Assembly (NCBI GenBank): GCA_016195915.1
Contig: JACPYS010000015.1
Coordinates: 62,001-126,000 of the forward strand
Origin: Betaproteobacteria bacterium
GTDB taxonomy: Bacteria; Pseudomonadota; Gammaproteobacteria; Burkholderiales; SG8-39
Length of the DNA stretch: 64,000 nt
Direction: 5' to 3'
The notes below the pieces were generated by a model, which did no database searches, was not told where the DNA came from, and saw nothing but the letters and a program-made list of their open reading frames with translations. Below are positions 45,785 to 54,415 of this stretch, in pieces (within the stretch, counting starts at the first letter, position 1; each line of letters opens with the position of its first letter). Both the position numbers and the translations under genes were made by a program.

Positions 45785-46736
45785 GGCGCGCGCGCAGGAA
45801 CAGATCGAACACCTCCGCCGACGTGAGCCGCGGAACGTAACCGAAATCGCGCTTGAGCCGCGCGTTGCAGAGCACCGGGCGGTAGCGCAGGAAATCCACC
45901 TGCTCCGGTCCATACTGCGTGAGGCCGAGCGGCTTGAGCACCGCGAGCGAACCCTGCAGCAGCCACGCCGGAATCGACACGACGGGTTTGCCGAGCCTTG
46001 CAGCGATTTCGTGGATCGTAAGCGCGCCGTCCCCCGCCAGGTTGTAGATGCCGGTCCGGCCGGTGGCGATGGCGTGCGCGATGGCACCGACCACGTCTTG
46101 GTCCCAGATGAACACGAACGGGCTGTCCGAACCGCGGATCGCGATGAGGCGCGGCTTGTCGAACAGATCGGTGATCTGGTTGCGCACCGTTTCGCCGAGA
46201 ATGGTGCCGATGCGGAAAATCACCTGCCCGAGTTCCGGATGCTCGATGCGCCAGCGCGCTAGAATTTCCTCCACCAGCCGTTTGTGATGCGCGTAGGCAA
46301 ACGTCTCGTTGCCGCGCAGGGGCGCGTCTTCGCCGATCCACGCCGGGTTGTCGGCGTAGTAGCCATAGGCAGCGCCGCTCGACGCGACGATGATCTTCTT
46401 GACTCCCGTCGCAAGGCAGGCCTTGAGCACGTTCTCGGTGCCCAGCACATCCACCGAATACTCGAATTCGCGATCGCTGCCTTTGCCGGGCGTCACGATC
46501 GAGGCGAGGTGTACCACGATCTCGATACCGCAGGAACGGAACAAATCCACAAGCTCAGGTGATCGGACATCTGCCTGGCTGTAGTGCACTCCCGCCAATC
46601 GCGCGGACGCGGGTGTCTCGCGAACATCGACGGCAACGATGCGACCGACCGGAACCTGTCCCGCGGCAAGCGCCGCGATGAGTTGCGAGCCGAGGTAACC
46701 GCCCGCCCCGGTGACCAGAACGGCGGGAGCGCTCAC
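45771..46736 (-). CDS. NAD-dependent epimerase/dehydratase
   Basis: A 321-residue extended SDR. The start GTG 46736 (VSAPAVLVTGAGGYLGSQLI) overlaps the stop of the BASS gene as GTGA. TGAGGYLG is at about residues 9-16, HLASIV near 76, and the active-site YAHHK near 143. The C-terminal part KPLGLTQYGPEQVDFLRYRP is typical of NAD-dependent epimerases acting on sugar or steroid-like substrates. Its role with the ThDP enzyme and transporter is not clear. Confidence 0.87.
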   Translation of the reverse strand: MSAPAVLVTGAGGYLGSQLIAALAAGQVPVGRIVAVDVRETPASARLAGVHYSQADVRSPELVDLFRSCGIEIVVHLASIVTPGKGSDREFEYSVDVLGTENVLKACLATGVKKIIVASSGAAYGYYADNPAWIGEDAPLRGNETFAYAHHKRLVEEILARWRIEHPELGQVIFRIGTILGETVRNQITDLFDKPRLIAIRGSDSPFVFIWDQDVVGAIAHAIATGRTGIYNLAGDGALTIHEIAARLGKPVVSIPAWLLQGSLAVLKPLGLTQYGPEQVDFLRYRPVLCNARLKRDFGYVPRLTSAEVFDLFLRARRGKA

Positions 46737-47644
46737 GCTGCCTGCAGCGCCAACCCGCGGCGCGACCAGAACGTTGCGAGCGTAAGCCCGGCAACGATAT
46801 GCCAGATGCCCCACCAGGCCGTGACGATGGCCATGCCGCCGAGTCCGTCGAAGAAATTGAATATCAGGATGAGTCCGAGCCCGGAGTTCTGGATGCCGCA
46901 CTCGATCGACACCGCGCGGCGGTCGCGCTCGGGCAGGCGCGCGGCGAACGCCAGGCCGTAACCCGTAAGCAGTGCAGAGGCGTTGTGAACGAACACGACT
47001 CCGACCACGACGCCGACGTAGCGCAGGAAGTATTGCCAGTTCGCACCCAGCGCCGCCAACACGAAGACGAGGAAGAACACGAGCGAGAAGATCTTCATCG
47101 GCTGGATGGCTCTCGCGGTGAAGCGCGGCCAGCGCCGCGACACGAACAACCCCGCCGCCAGCGGCACGCCGAGCAGCAGAAAGACGTGCAACAGCATCTC
47201 CAGCGGGTTCACTGCCACCTGCCTCAGGATCGTCTGCGCCGGTTCGTAGAGCCCGCCCCAGAAGGCGATGTTGAGCGGCGTCATGACGATGGCGGCAAGC
47301 GTCGAGAGCGTGCTGATCGATACCGAGAGCGCCGTGTTGCCGCGCGCAAAATGGGTGAGGAAATTGGAGATGTTTCCCGCGGGGCAGGACGACACGAGGA
47401 TCATGCCCAGCGCAATGCTCGGCCGCGGCTGGAGCACGAGCACGAGCAGGAAGGTGAAGGCCGGAAACACCAGGTGGTGACCGAGCAATCCGATCACCAG
47501 GGCGCGCGGCGTGCGCAGCGCCGCCCCGAAATCTTCCGCCTTCAGTTCGAGCGAAACGCCGAACATCACCAGACCGAGTACGCAGTTGAGCAGGAAAAGC
47601 GTCTGCGGGTTGAAGTTGAGGCGGACGAGATCGATGTCGCCCAT
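46733..47644 (-). CDS. Bile acid:sodium symporter (BASS) family transporter
   Basis: 303 residues with about 9-10 membrane segments, starting at ATG 47644 in an ATGA overlap with the ThDP-enzyme stop. Family features are LVMFGVSLELKAEDF, the SSCPAGNISNFLTHFARGN motif (about 87-105) and VSIECGIQNSGLGL near 246-259. Such proteins take up organic anions (bile acids, pyruvate, pantoate and others) with sodium. The substrate may be the keto-acid used by the ThDP enzyme encoded upstream. Confidence 0.9.
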   Translation of the reverse strand: MGDIDLVRLNFNPQTLFLLNCVLGLVMFGVSLELKAEDFGAALRTPRALVIGLLGHHLVFPAFTFLLVLVLQPRPSIALGMILVSSCPAGNISNFLTHFARGNTALSVSISTLSTLAAIVMTPLNIAFWGGLYEPAQTILRQVAVNPLEMLLHVFLLLGVPLAAGLFVSRRWPRFTARAIQPMKIFSLVFFLVFVLAALGANWQYFLRYVGVVVGVVFVHNASALLTGYGLAFAARLPERDRRAVSIECGIQNSGLGLILIFNFFDGLGGMAIVTAWWGIWHIVAGLTLATFWSRRGLALQAA

Positions 47645-49395
47645 CAGCCCTTGGGCTCCTCGTGCATCTTCTTGAAATGAATCAGCCCCGGCGCCCACAT
47701 GTGCTTGACCGGATCGACATCGACGTGGATCACCGCGCACCCGCCGGTGGCGAGCGCGCGCTCGAGCGCGGGCTGCAACTGTTTCGGGTCCGCAACGCGT
47801 TCGCCGTAAGCGCCCATGCTGCTGCCCAGCTGGTCGAACTCGATCTCGCCCAGGTCGGCGTTGATGGTTTCATGCGGATCGAGGTGCTTGAACAGCATGG
47901 TCTTGAACGGCCGCAGCATGAACTGCTGGTTCATCTTCACCATGCCCCATTGCTTGTCGCAAAGCACGATATAGACCACCTGCGCCTGCAGGCGCACCGC
48001 GGTTTCGATCTCCTGCGGATGGAAACCCATGGCCCCGTCGCCGATGATGCAGCACACCGGTTTGCCGGGCCGTGCCACGGCGGCGCCCACCGCCTGCGCC
48101 ATGCCCGCGCCGAGCATGCCGAACTTGAACGTCGAGAGCACCGTGTTCGGCACGTTCACCTGGTGATAGAACATGGCCCAGATGGTGGCATTTCCGCCGT
48201 CGGCCACGAGCACGGAGTCCTCGGGGAAGACCTTGCGGCAAACGGCGGCGATATGCGCTGGGTGCATCGGCACGGCCATGTCGGAGAGCGCCTTATCCCA
48301 TCCCTCGCGGTCCTCCTTGATCGCTTTCGCGTAGCCCGCGGCGCGAGTACGGCGGCCTTCCAGGCTGATCTCGCCCTCGCGCCGTTCGAGTTCGTCGCCG
48401 AGCAACTCGAGGAAACGCCCGGCATCGGCCAGGATCGCAAGATCCGCCGGTTTGTTGAGGCCTAGCATCTCGCCGTCGATATCGACCTGGATCGTCTTTT
48501 GTTCGGACGCCTGGCGCCAATACGGCGGCTTGCCCCACCAGTCGGTTTCGCCGATGCGCGAGCCGAGGATCAGCACGGCGTCAGCGTCATTGCGCACCTT
48601 GTGGTTGAGCTTGACGTGGGGCATCGGGATGGCCAGCGGCGAAGTCTCCGGCAGCATGCCGCGCGCGGCCCAACTGGTGGTGACCGGCGAGTGCAGCAAC
48701 TCAGCCACGCGGCGCAACGCCGCGTAAGCGCCGCAATGGATCATGCCGCTACCCGCGTGGATCATCGGTGCGCGCGCCTCGATGAGAATCTGCGCCGCGC
48801 TCGCGACCTGCGCCGATGACGGCTCAATGGGCCCGGTCTGCCGGTATTGGTGCGGCGCCCAGAACGCGATCTCCGCCTTCGTCTTTCCGTTCATGATGTT
48901 TTCCGGTACATCGAGGTGGACCACGCCGGGCCGGCCTTCGTAGCTCTTTCGCAACGCCTTGCGCAGCAGCTCGGGCACGCGCTCGAACGCCGACGCGGCC
49001 GCGCTCCACTTGGCGATCTTGCCGATCACCCCGGCCTGGTCGAAACACTGATACGTGCCGCCGCGGTCCGGGTACATGATGCCGGGACGGCGCGCGCTGG
49101 TGACCGCCAGCACGCGATTGCCGTCGGCCTGCTCGACCACCAGTCCGGGCAGGAGGTTGGCGACTCCGGGACCGTTGCTTGCCATGCACACGCCGAGCTT
49201 GCCCGTGAGGCGCGCGTAGGTGCCCGCCATGTGCGCGGCGCAGGTCTCGTGCCGCGGCGTCACGATGGCGATACCCAGCCGGTGCAACGCCGAATAGAAG
49301 CCGAAATAGGTGCCGTCGATGATGCCGAAGACCTTTTCCACGCCCTCGCGCTGCAGCATGCGGGCGATCACTTCTCCACCGCTGATCTCTGCCAT
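47644..49395 (-). CDS. Thiamine-diphosphate-dependent enzyme (acetolactate synthase-like)
   Basis: 583 residues with the usual Pyr, central and PP domains. The activating glutamate is E50 in TPRHETCAAHMAG. The ThDP-Mg motif starts GDGAMGFHPQEIETAVRL (about residues 438-455) and ends with VLCDKQWG rather than the usual NN. The C-terminus is typical for the family up to GGCAVIHVDVDP. Candidates include acetolactate synthase-like, benzoylformate decarboxylase-like or oxalyl-CoA decarboxylase-like activities. It lies 12 bases after the CDF gene and overlaps the BASS gene, so it is central to the unit. Confidence 0.9.
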   Translation of the reverse strand: MAEISGGEVIARMLQREGVEKVFGIIDGTYFGFYSALHRLGIAIVTPRHETCAAHMAGTYARLTGKLGVCMASNGPGVANLLPGLVVEQADGNRVLAVTSARRPGIMYPDRGGTYQCFDQAGVIGKIAKWSAAASAFERVPELLRKALRKSYEGRPGVVHLDVPENIMNGKTKAEIAFWAPHQYRQTGPIEPSSAQVASAAQILIEARAPMIHAGSGMIHCGAYAALRRVAELLHSPVTTSWAARGMLPETSPLAIPMPHVKLNHKVRNDADAVLILGSRIGETDWWGKPPYWRQASEQKTIQVDIDGEMLGLNKPADLAILADAGRFLELLGDELERREGEISLEGRRTRAAGYAKAIKEDREGWDKALSDMAVPMHPAHIAAVCRKVFPEDSVLVADGGNATIWAMFYHQVNVPNTVLSTFKFGMLGAGMAQAVGAAVARPGKPVCCIIGDGAMGFHPQEIETAVRLQAQVVYIVLCDKQWGMVKMNQQFMLRPFKTMLFKHLDPHETINADLGEIEFDQLGSSMGAYGERVADPKQLQPALERALATGGCAVIHVDVDPVKHMWAPGLIHFKKMHEEPKG

Positions 49396-49407
49396 CCTGC
49401 ACTCCCG

Positions 49408-50340
49408 TTATGACGATTTCGCATCCCCAGCCGGCGGCGCCCTGCGATCGAGCCCGACGTCGAGGTAGGACACGGGGTCACCGAGCGGCTCGAGGTGGGT
49501 GAATACGGTGCTGTTCGGAATCAGGCCGCGGATCCGGTCCTCCACCGTCTCGATGAGATCGTGGCCGCGTTGCACCGTCCAATCGCCCGGCACGAGCACG
49601 TGCATCGACACAAATGAGCGGCCCGCCGCCTCGCGCGTGCGCAGCGCATGAAATTCGATCCCCTGCGCGCGAAACGGCGCGAGCACAGCCTCGATGGACT
49701 CGAGGGTTTCGCGCGGCAACGCACGATCGAGCAGGCCGCGGAACGAGCGCCGCATCAGCGACACGCCCGTGAAAACGATGTTCCCCGCCACGATGAGCGC
49801 GATCAGCGGGTCAAGGCGCTCCCAATCGGAGATCGCGACGGCACCGACCCCGGCGATCACGCCAGCCGAGGTCCAGACATCGGTCATCAGATGACGCGAA
49901 TCGGCCTCGAGCGCGATCGAGCGATGCTCGCGCGCCGCGCGCAGCAGCACGCGCGCCACGCCGAAGTTGACGGCCGAGGCAGCGACCGATACCGCAAGCC
50001 CGAGGCCGACGCTCTCCAGTGCACGCGGAGCAAGAAACCTCTCGATTGCCGTCCAGGCGATCGCGACCGCGGCAAGCAGGATCAGCGAGCCCTCGAATCC
50101 GCTCGCGACGTATTCCGCCTTGGAGTAACCGTAGGCATGCTCGTCGTCGGCCGGGCGGGCTGCGAATGTGAGCATGATCAGCGTCACGATCGCCGCCACG
50201 AGGTTCACGAGCGATTCCAGCGCGTCGGAGAGCATCCCCACCGACCCGGTGAGCCACCATGCGAGCATCTTGAGCGCGATGGTGGCGACGGCGGCAGCGA
50301 TGGAGAGCCACGCGAAGCGATTCAGGTTGCGTTCGCTCAT
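49408..50340 (-). CDS. Cation diffusion facilitator (CDF) transporter
   Basis: 310 residues from ATG 50340 ([15 protein letters not shown]). About five to six membrane helices, then a cytoplasmic domain. The first metal-site helix reads [14 protein letters not shown], with Asn where many zinc transporters have Asp; the second keeps [16 protein letters not shown] with HxxxD. It exports divalent metals by proton exchange; the metal is uncertain because of the variant site. It is the promoter-proximal gene of a unit of five. Confidence 0.9.
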   Translation of the reverse strand: MSERNLNRFAWLSIAAAVATIALKMLAWWLTGSVGMLSDALESLVNLVAAIVTLIMLTFAARPADDEHAYGYSKAEYVASGFEGSLILLAAVAIAWTAIERFLAPRALESVGLGLAVSVAASAVNFGVARVLLRAAREHRSIALEADSRHLMTDVWTSAGVIAGVGAVAISDWERLDPLIALIVAGNIVFTGVSLMRRSFRGLLDRALPRETLESIEAVLAPFRAQGIEFHALRTREAAGRSFVSMHVLVPGDWTVQRGHDLIETVEDRIRGLIPNSTVFTHLEPLGDPVSYLDVGLDRRAPPAGDAKSS

Positions 50341-50452
50341 GGCGCCAATGGTATCGCGCCGCGGCATCTCCCTGCGGGTGAGCCGTGTCCGGGAACAGAC
50401 TTGTTCGAATTGCGAAGGCTATCGGCATCCTATAAACTCGCCACGGAAGTGA

Positions 50453-50716
50453 ATGATCGTGACCGAGAACGTAGAAAATCTGATCCTCGAACACCTGAAG
50501 GTCCTGCGCAACGACCTGCGCGGGTTCCAGGCCGAAACCCGCGAGAACTTCGCCGAAATCAAGGTCAGGCTTTCCTCTCTCGACGAGCGCTTGGCTTTGG
50601 CTGAACGCGCGATCGCCAACACCCACGGCGACAACGCCCTTGTACAAAGCAGGCTCGACCGCGTAGACGCTCGAATCGAACGGATCGAACGACGGCTGGA
50701 ACTCACGGCCGCCTGA
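50453..50716 (+). CDS. Small coiled-coil protein
   Basis: 87 residues from ATG 50453 (MIVTENVENLILEHLKVLRN); GTG two codons later is possible. The sequence is almost entirely heptad-like (NLILEHLKVLRNDLRGFQAE, then VRLSSLDERLALAE, LDRVDARIERIERRLEL). Such short coiled-coil proteins are common next to metal or membrane genes, with unknown function. Its last codons and stop lie on the start of an ABC-ATPase remnant, so the natural C-terminus may have been lost. TATAAA at 50431-50436 may be its -10 box. Confidence 0.65.
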   Translation: MIVTENVENLILEHLKVLRNDLRGFQAETRENFAEIKVRLSSLDERLALAERAIANTHGDNALVQSRLDRVDARIERIERRLELTAA

Positions 50717-50911
50717 ATCTTGCGCTCGATGCGGGCGAAACGCTGTGCGTGGTGGGCGAGTCCGGTTGCGGCAAGTCGATCACGGCGCTCGCGCTCATGG
50801 TCTTGCTCCCTTCGATGGCGCGCGCGTAGCGCGGCGCGCTTCGAGTTTCCCGGGGGGAATCTGCTCGCGGTACCACCGTCCCAAATTCGGACCTCCGAGG
50901 CGGCCGCCTGA
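50710..50911 (+). pseudogene. Remnant of an oligopeptide-type ABC transporter ATPase
   Basis: In one frame 50710-50829 reads RLNLALDAGETLCVVGESGC then GKSITALALM, a clear Dpp/Opp-type Walker A region (GESGCGKS), and ends at TAG 50827. The homology seems to continue in another frame as AARFEFPGGNLLAVPPSQ (to about 50890). No other part of the ATPase is seen. The rest of this 364-base gap (to 51080) holds no supported gene; a short frame HPIVVATLEMGSAILREHAN is unrecognised. This is a decayed fragment left by deletion or rearrangement. Confidence 0.75.
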
Positions 50912-51080
50912 GCCAGCCACCCGATCGTGGTGGCGACGCTGGAGATGGGCAGCGCCATCCTGCGAGAACACGCGAACTGACCGAAGATGACTTGCGCGTT
51001 GCGCCGCGCACCGGATCCACCTCCGTCGCGGTCCACGTGCTGAGTTATCATTTGCGCCCCATATCAAAGGAGAAAACCCC

Positions 51081-51581
51081 ATGACTGTCAAGGTTGGCGA
51101 CCGCCTTCCCGAAGGCAAACTCAGCGAATCCGTCGAATTCGATGCGGCCTGTCCCCTGCCCCCGAAGGAGGTCAACGTCGCCGACGCCGTGAAGGGCAAG
51201 AAGATCGCGATCTTCGGTCTGCCCGGCGCGTATACGCCGACCTGCTCCGCCAAGCACGTTCCGAGCTACCTCGAAAACCGCGACCAGCTGATGGCAAAGG
51301 GAGTGAGCGAAATCTGGTGCGTTGCCGCCAACGACGGCTTCGTGATGGCCGCCTGGGGACGCGATCAGAAGGCGACCGGCAAGATCCGCTTTCTCGGCGA
51401 CGGCAGCGCGGTCTGGACCAAGGCGCTCGGCCTCGAGCTCGACCTCACGGCGCGCGGCATGGGCATGCGCATGAACCGCTTTTCGATGCTGGTCGATGAC
51501 GGCGTCGTCAAGAGCCTCAACATCGAGGGGCCCGGAAAGTTCGAAGTGAGCGACGGCGCGACGATGCTCAAGCAGCTCTGA
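51081..51581 (+). CDS. Peroxiredoxin (Prx5-like, AhpC/TSA fold)
   Basis: 166 residues from ATG 51081 after AAAGGAGA. The peroxidatic cysteine is C55 in GLPGAYTPTCSAKHVP, the Prx5 signature; C24 and C79 are other cysteines. FLGDGSAVWTKALGLELDLT and RFSMLVDDGVVKSL complete the fold. It reduces peroxides with glutathione/glutaredoxin or thioredoxin in the cytoplasm. The LapG gene follows after 14 bases, possibly in the same transcript. Confidence 0.95.
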   Translation: MTVKVGDRLPEGKLSESVEFDAACPLPPKEVNVADAVKGKKIAIFGLPGAYTPTCSAKHVPSYLENRDQLMAKGVSEIWCVAANDGFVMAAWGRDQKATGKIRFLGDGSAVWTKALGLELDLTARGMGMRMNRFSMLVDDGVVKSLNIEGPGKFEVSDGATMLKQL

Positions 51582-51595
51582 GCTCGCACCGTACC

Positions 51596-52282
51596 GTGGT
51601 GGCGTACGCGGCGGCAGCGTTGTCGCTCGCCGCGGCCGCATTTGCGCAGACCATTCCCGATCTCGGGTTTACGACCCGGGTCAGCGCTGCGCTGACCGCG
51701 CATTACGCGCGAAAGTTCGGGCCGCTCACGCCCGATCGACACGCGCAGTGGATTTCATTTGCGAGCGCGCAGAAATCCCTGCCTTTCATCGAGCGGCTGG
51801 GCGCGGCCACGGGTCACGAGGCCGGCGTGCTGCAGGTTGTCAACGACACCATCAACCGGCAAGTGAAGTTCCTCGACGACAAGGCGCACTGGGGCGTCGA
51901 GGATTATTGGGCCACCCCGGCCGAATCGATCGGAAGCGGCGGTGGCGACTGCGAGGACTATTCGATCGCCAAGTACTATCTGCTCAAGGAACTCGGCGTG
52001 CCGCTGGCGCGCCTGCGCATCACCTATGTGCGCGCGCTCAAGCTGAACGGCCAGGCGCACATGGTGCTTGCCTACTACGCGCGGCCTGACGCCGAACCGC
52101 TGATCCTGGACAATCTCGATCCGCGCATACGCGGCGCGTCGGAGCGCGCGGACCTCGATCCCGTGTACAGCTTCAACGACGACGAGGTGCAGCTGGTGCA
52201 GGGCGGGCGCCGGGGAAAGCCTTCGCAGATCCGCGCGTGGCTCACGGTGCAGGAGCGGCTGGTGGCGGAAACCAGGATCTAG
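51596..52282 (+). CDS. lapG: LapG-like periplasmic cysteine protease (BTLCP)
   Basis: 228 residues from GTG 51596, with an N-terminal signal-like segment (AYAAAALSLAAAAFAQ). The transglutaminase-like catalytic triad is C119 in GGGDCEDYSIAKYY, H155 in NGQAHMVLAYY and D172 in LILDNLDPR. LapG cleaves the N-terminus of large RTX adhesins such as LapA to release biofilm cells. Its partner LapD is encoded 21 bases downstream. No adhesin gene is in the window. Confidence 0.92.
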   Translation: MVAYAAAALSLAAAAFAQTIPDLGFTTRVSAALTAHYARKFGPLTPDRHAQWISFASAQKSLPFIERLGAATGHEAGVLQVVNDTINRQVKFLDDKAHWGVEDYWATPAESIGSGGGDCEDYSIAKYYLLKELGVPLARLRITYVRALKLNGQAHMVLAYYARPDAEPLILDNLDPRIRGASERADLDPVYSFNDDEVQLVQGGRRGKPSQIRAWLTVQERLVAETRI

Positions 52283-52303
52283 GGCGCGAGCCAGGCAAAG
52301 GCC

Positions 52304-54250
52304 ATGACGCTCGGTCGACAGTTGATTGCCGGCATCACCGGAGCCTTCATCGCGCTCCTTCTGGGCATCGAGACGATTTACGTATTCAACGCCAGAGACT
52401 CGCTCGAGAAACAGCTCGACGCCCATGCCAACGAGACCGCAACCTCGCTCGCGCTCTCGCTGGGCGCACGCGTGGCGACGCTCGATGCCTCGCTCGTGAA
52501 TATCATGGTGAACCCGGTGTTCGACCGCGGGCATTTCGAATCGATCGAAGTGAGCGCGCCGAACGGCGAGCGCGTGTTCGGCAGGCGACTCGAGGGACCG
52601 GAAATCGACGTCCCGCGCTGGTTCGTCGTGCTGGTCCCGCTGGAAGGCCCCCGCGGCGAGGCGCTGATCTCCTCGGGCTGGCGACAGCTTGGAAAGGTCG
52701 CGGTACGGGTGCACCCCCAATACGCCTATCGCCAGCTGTTCGACACCGCGCTCGCGACGCTCGCGTGGCTGGCCCTGCTGTTTGCACTCGCGCTGGCAGC
52801 CATGCGCTCCTACCTCGCGGGCATACTGCGGCCATTGCACCGCATCGAACAGGCGGCCGTCGCGATCAGCAACCGGGACTTCGTCCACATCGATACGGAG
52901 CCCCGCACCAGCGAACTGCAGCAGGTCACACGCGCGATCAACAGCCTCTCGGCGAAGATACGCGAGGCCATCGCACAGGAGGCGGATCGCGCCGAGCGGC
53001 TGCGCAAGGAAGCCTTCGAGGATCCGCTCACGGGACAGATGAATCGCCGGGGCTTCGAGCAGTCGGTGTCTGCCTTCCTCGCGGAAACCGGCGAGATCCA
53101 TTCCGGCGCGCTGGCGTTGTTCGCTCTTTCGGGACTGGAAGAGGTCAACCGCATATTCGGCCTCAGCCGCGGCAACGAGATCGTGAAGAAACTCGCCGAT
53201 ACCCTCGGGGTTCCCGGAACTCAGAGATCGGCCATCGTGGGGCGCTGGCAAGGACCGACCCTGGTCGCCTTCGTGCCGAACGCCGAACCCGCGTCGGCTG
53301 TTGCATGGGCCGACGGAATCTGCAAGGTATTCGCCGATCAGCTTCGGGCCGATGGCTTGCCCGCCAGCACCACGGTTTCGAGCGGGGTTGCGCACTTCAG
53401 CGCGCGACAGGTGAGCCTGATGCAGCTCGCCGTCTCCGCAGAGGGCGCGCTGGCCGATGTGGCAAGAATAGGCGGCAGCGCAGTGAGCGCCCCGCGAACA
53501 GGGGGGCAAAGTCCGGCAACGAACCTGCAACAGGAGATCGAGAAAGCGATCGCCGGCAATCGCATCGCCCTGCTGGGGCAGAAAGTGTTTTCCATCCCCG
53601 GCAACGACGTCCTGCAAATGGAGATCCTCTCCAGCCTCACCGGGAGTGACGGCAAGGCGATCGCCGCGGGGTCGTTCGTACCGGTGGCGAGCCAGCACGG
53701 TCTGCTTCCGCTGCTCGACCAGAAGGTGATCGAGCAGGCCGTCGCAGCCATGGGGCGCATCGCGTCGCTGCCGCGTGCGATCAGCGTAAACGTGTCCATG
53801 CAAAGCATCTCGAACGCCGGCTTTCGCTCGGCGCTTCGGGACCTCCTCACTTCGGACAGACACGCCGCCGGGCGCCTCGTGTTCGAAGTGACCGGCTACG
53901 CGGCGAGCCGGTCGCCGGAACTGACCAGGGGATTCTCCGATGAGCTGCACGGGCTTGGAGCCGGCGTCGCGCTCGACAATTTCGACCTCGATCGCAATTC
54001 GATGGCGACCGTGCACAGATTGCTGCCCGCCCATATCAAGCTTGCGCCGGCATTCACGCAGCAAATCGCCGCCCGCGAGGACCTGCGCTTCATCGTCGAG
54101 GCGATGGTGAGAATGCTCCGGCCGCTCGAAATCCCGCTGATCGCCCAAAGCGTCGAGGACCCGAGCACCGTGGCCATCCTCGCGGAACTCGGCCTCGCCG
54201 CCTACCAGGGCTACGCAGGCGGCAGACCCGCTCCACTGGACACCGCCTGA
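52304..54250 (+). CDS. lapD: LapD-like c-di-GMP receptor (degenerate GGDEF-EAL)
   Basis: 648 residues. Membrane helix at about 7-27, a periplasmic LapD_MoxY domain (28-145), second helix 147-167, HAMP about 170-225, GGDEF-like 232-395 and EAL-like 405-645. The GGDEF loop is RWQGPTLVAF (314-323) and the EAL position reads EIL (440-442), with DNFDLDRNS in place of the DDFG-type motif, so both enzyme activities should be lost. LapD binds c-di-GMP through its EAL domain and then sequesters LapG, keeping adhesin on the surface. The adjacent lapG supports the assignment. Confidence 0.93.
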   Translation: MTLGRQLIAGITGAFIALLLGIETIYVFNARDSLEKQLDAHANETATSLALSLGARVATLDASLVNIMVNPVFDRGHFESIEVSAPNGERVFGRRLEGPEIDVPRWFVVLVPLEGPRGEALISSGWRQLGKVAVRVHPQYAYRQLFDTALATLAWLALLFALALAAMRSYLAGILRPLHRIEQAAVAISNRDFVHIDTEPRTSELQQVTRAINSLSAKIREAIAQEADRAERLRKEAFEDPLTGQMNRRGFEQSVSAFLAETGEIHSGALALFALSGLEEVNRIFGLSRGNEIVKKLADTLGVPGTQRSAIVGRWQGPTLVAFVPNAEPASAVAWADGICKVFADQLRADGLPASTTVSSGVAHFSARQVSLMQLAVSAEGALADVARIGGSAVSAPRTGGQSPATNLQQEIEKAIAGNRIALLGQKVFSIPGNDVLQMEILSSLTGSDGKAIAAGSFVPVASQHGLLPLLDQKVIEQAVAAMGRIASLPRAISVNVSMQSISNAGFRSALRDLLTSDRHAAGRLVFEVTGYAASRSPELTRGFSDELHGLGAGVALDNFDLDRNSMATVHRLLPAHIKLAPAFTQQIAAREDLRFIVEAMVRMLRPLEIPLIAQSVEDPSTVAILAELGLAAYQGYAGGRPAPLDTA

Positions 54251-54254
54251 ACCA

Positions 54255-54295
54255 GCGGACCGGGTCAGGTCTTGGGCGGACCGGGTCAGGTCTTG
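54255..54295. repeat. Tandem direct repeat, two copies of a 21-base unit
   Basis: GCGGACCGGGTCAGGTCTTG occurs at 54255-54274 and again at 54276-54295, one base apart, just after the lapD stop. The GGTCAGGTCTTG core resembles sequences I have seen near REP-associated transposases, but no transposase is present. It may be a scar of a mobile event that brought in the adjoining ATPase gene. Confidence 0.6.
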
Positions 54296-54362
54296 TATTG
54301 ATGCAAGTACGTCAATAGCAGCCGTTTATGCCGGGGGGCGCGGCATGGCGGCCTGAGCAGAT

Positions 54363-54401
54363 ACCTTGAAATAGGAAAATGATACTTTTGTATTTCAAGG
54401 T
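54363..54401. promoter_or_regulatory. 11-base inverted repeat upstream of the DUF4143 ATPase
   Basis: ACCTTGAAATA (54363-54373) and TATTTCAAGGT (54391-54401) form perfect arms around a 17-base A/T-rich centre, ending 14 bases before the ATG at 54416. TTGAAA within the left arm could serve as a -35 box. It is a likely operator-promoter, or a stem in the 5' leader. Confidence 0.55.
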
Positions 54402-54415
54402 GCTATCATGCTGCA

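Noticed and set aside
51755-54148. 797-codon minus-strand frame over lapG/lapD
   Set aside because: Antisense to strongly supported LapG and LapD; Arg/His/Gln-rich composition typical of GC-rich shadows.
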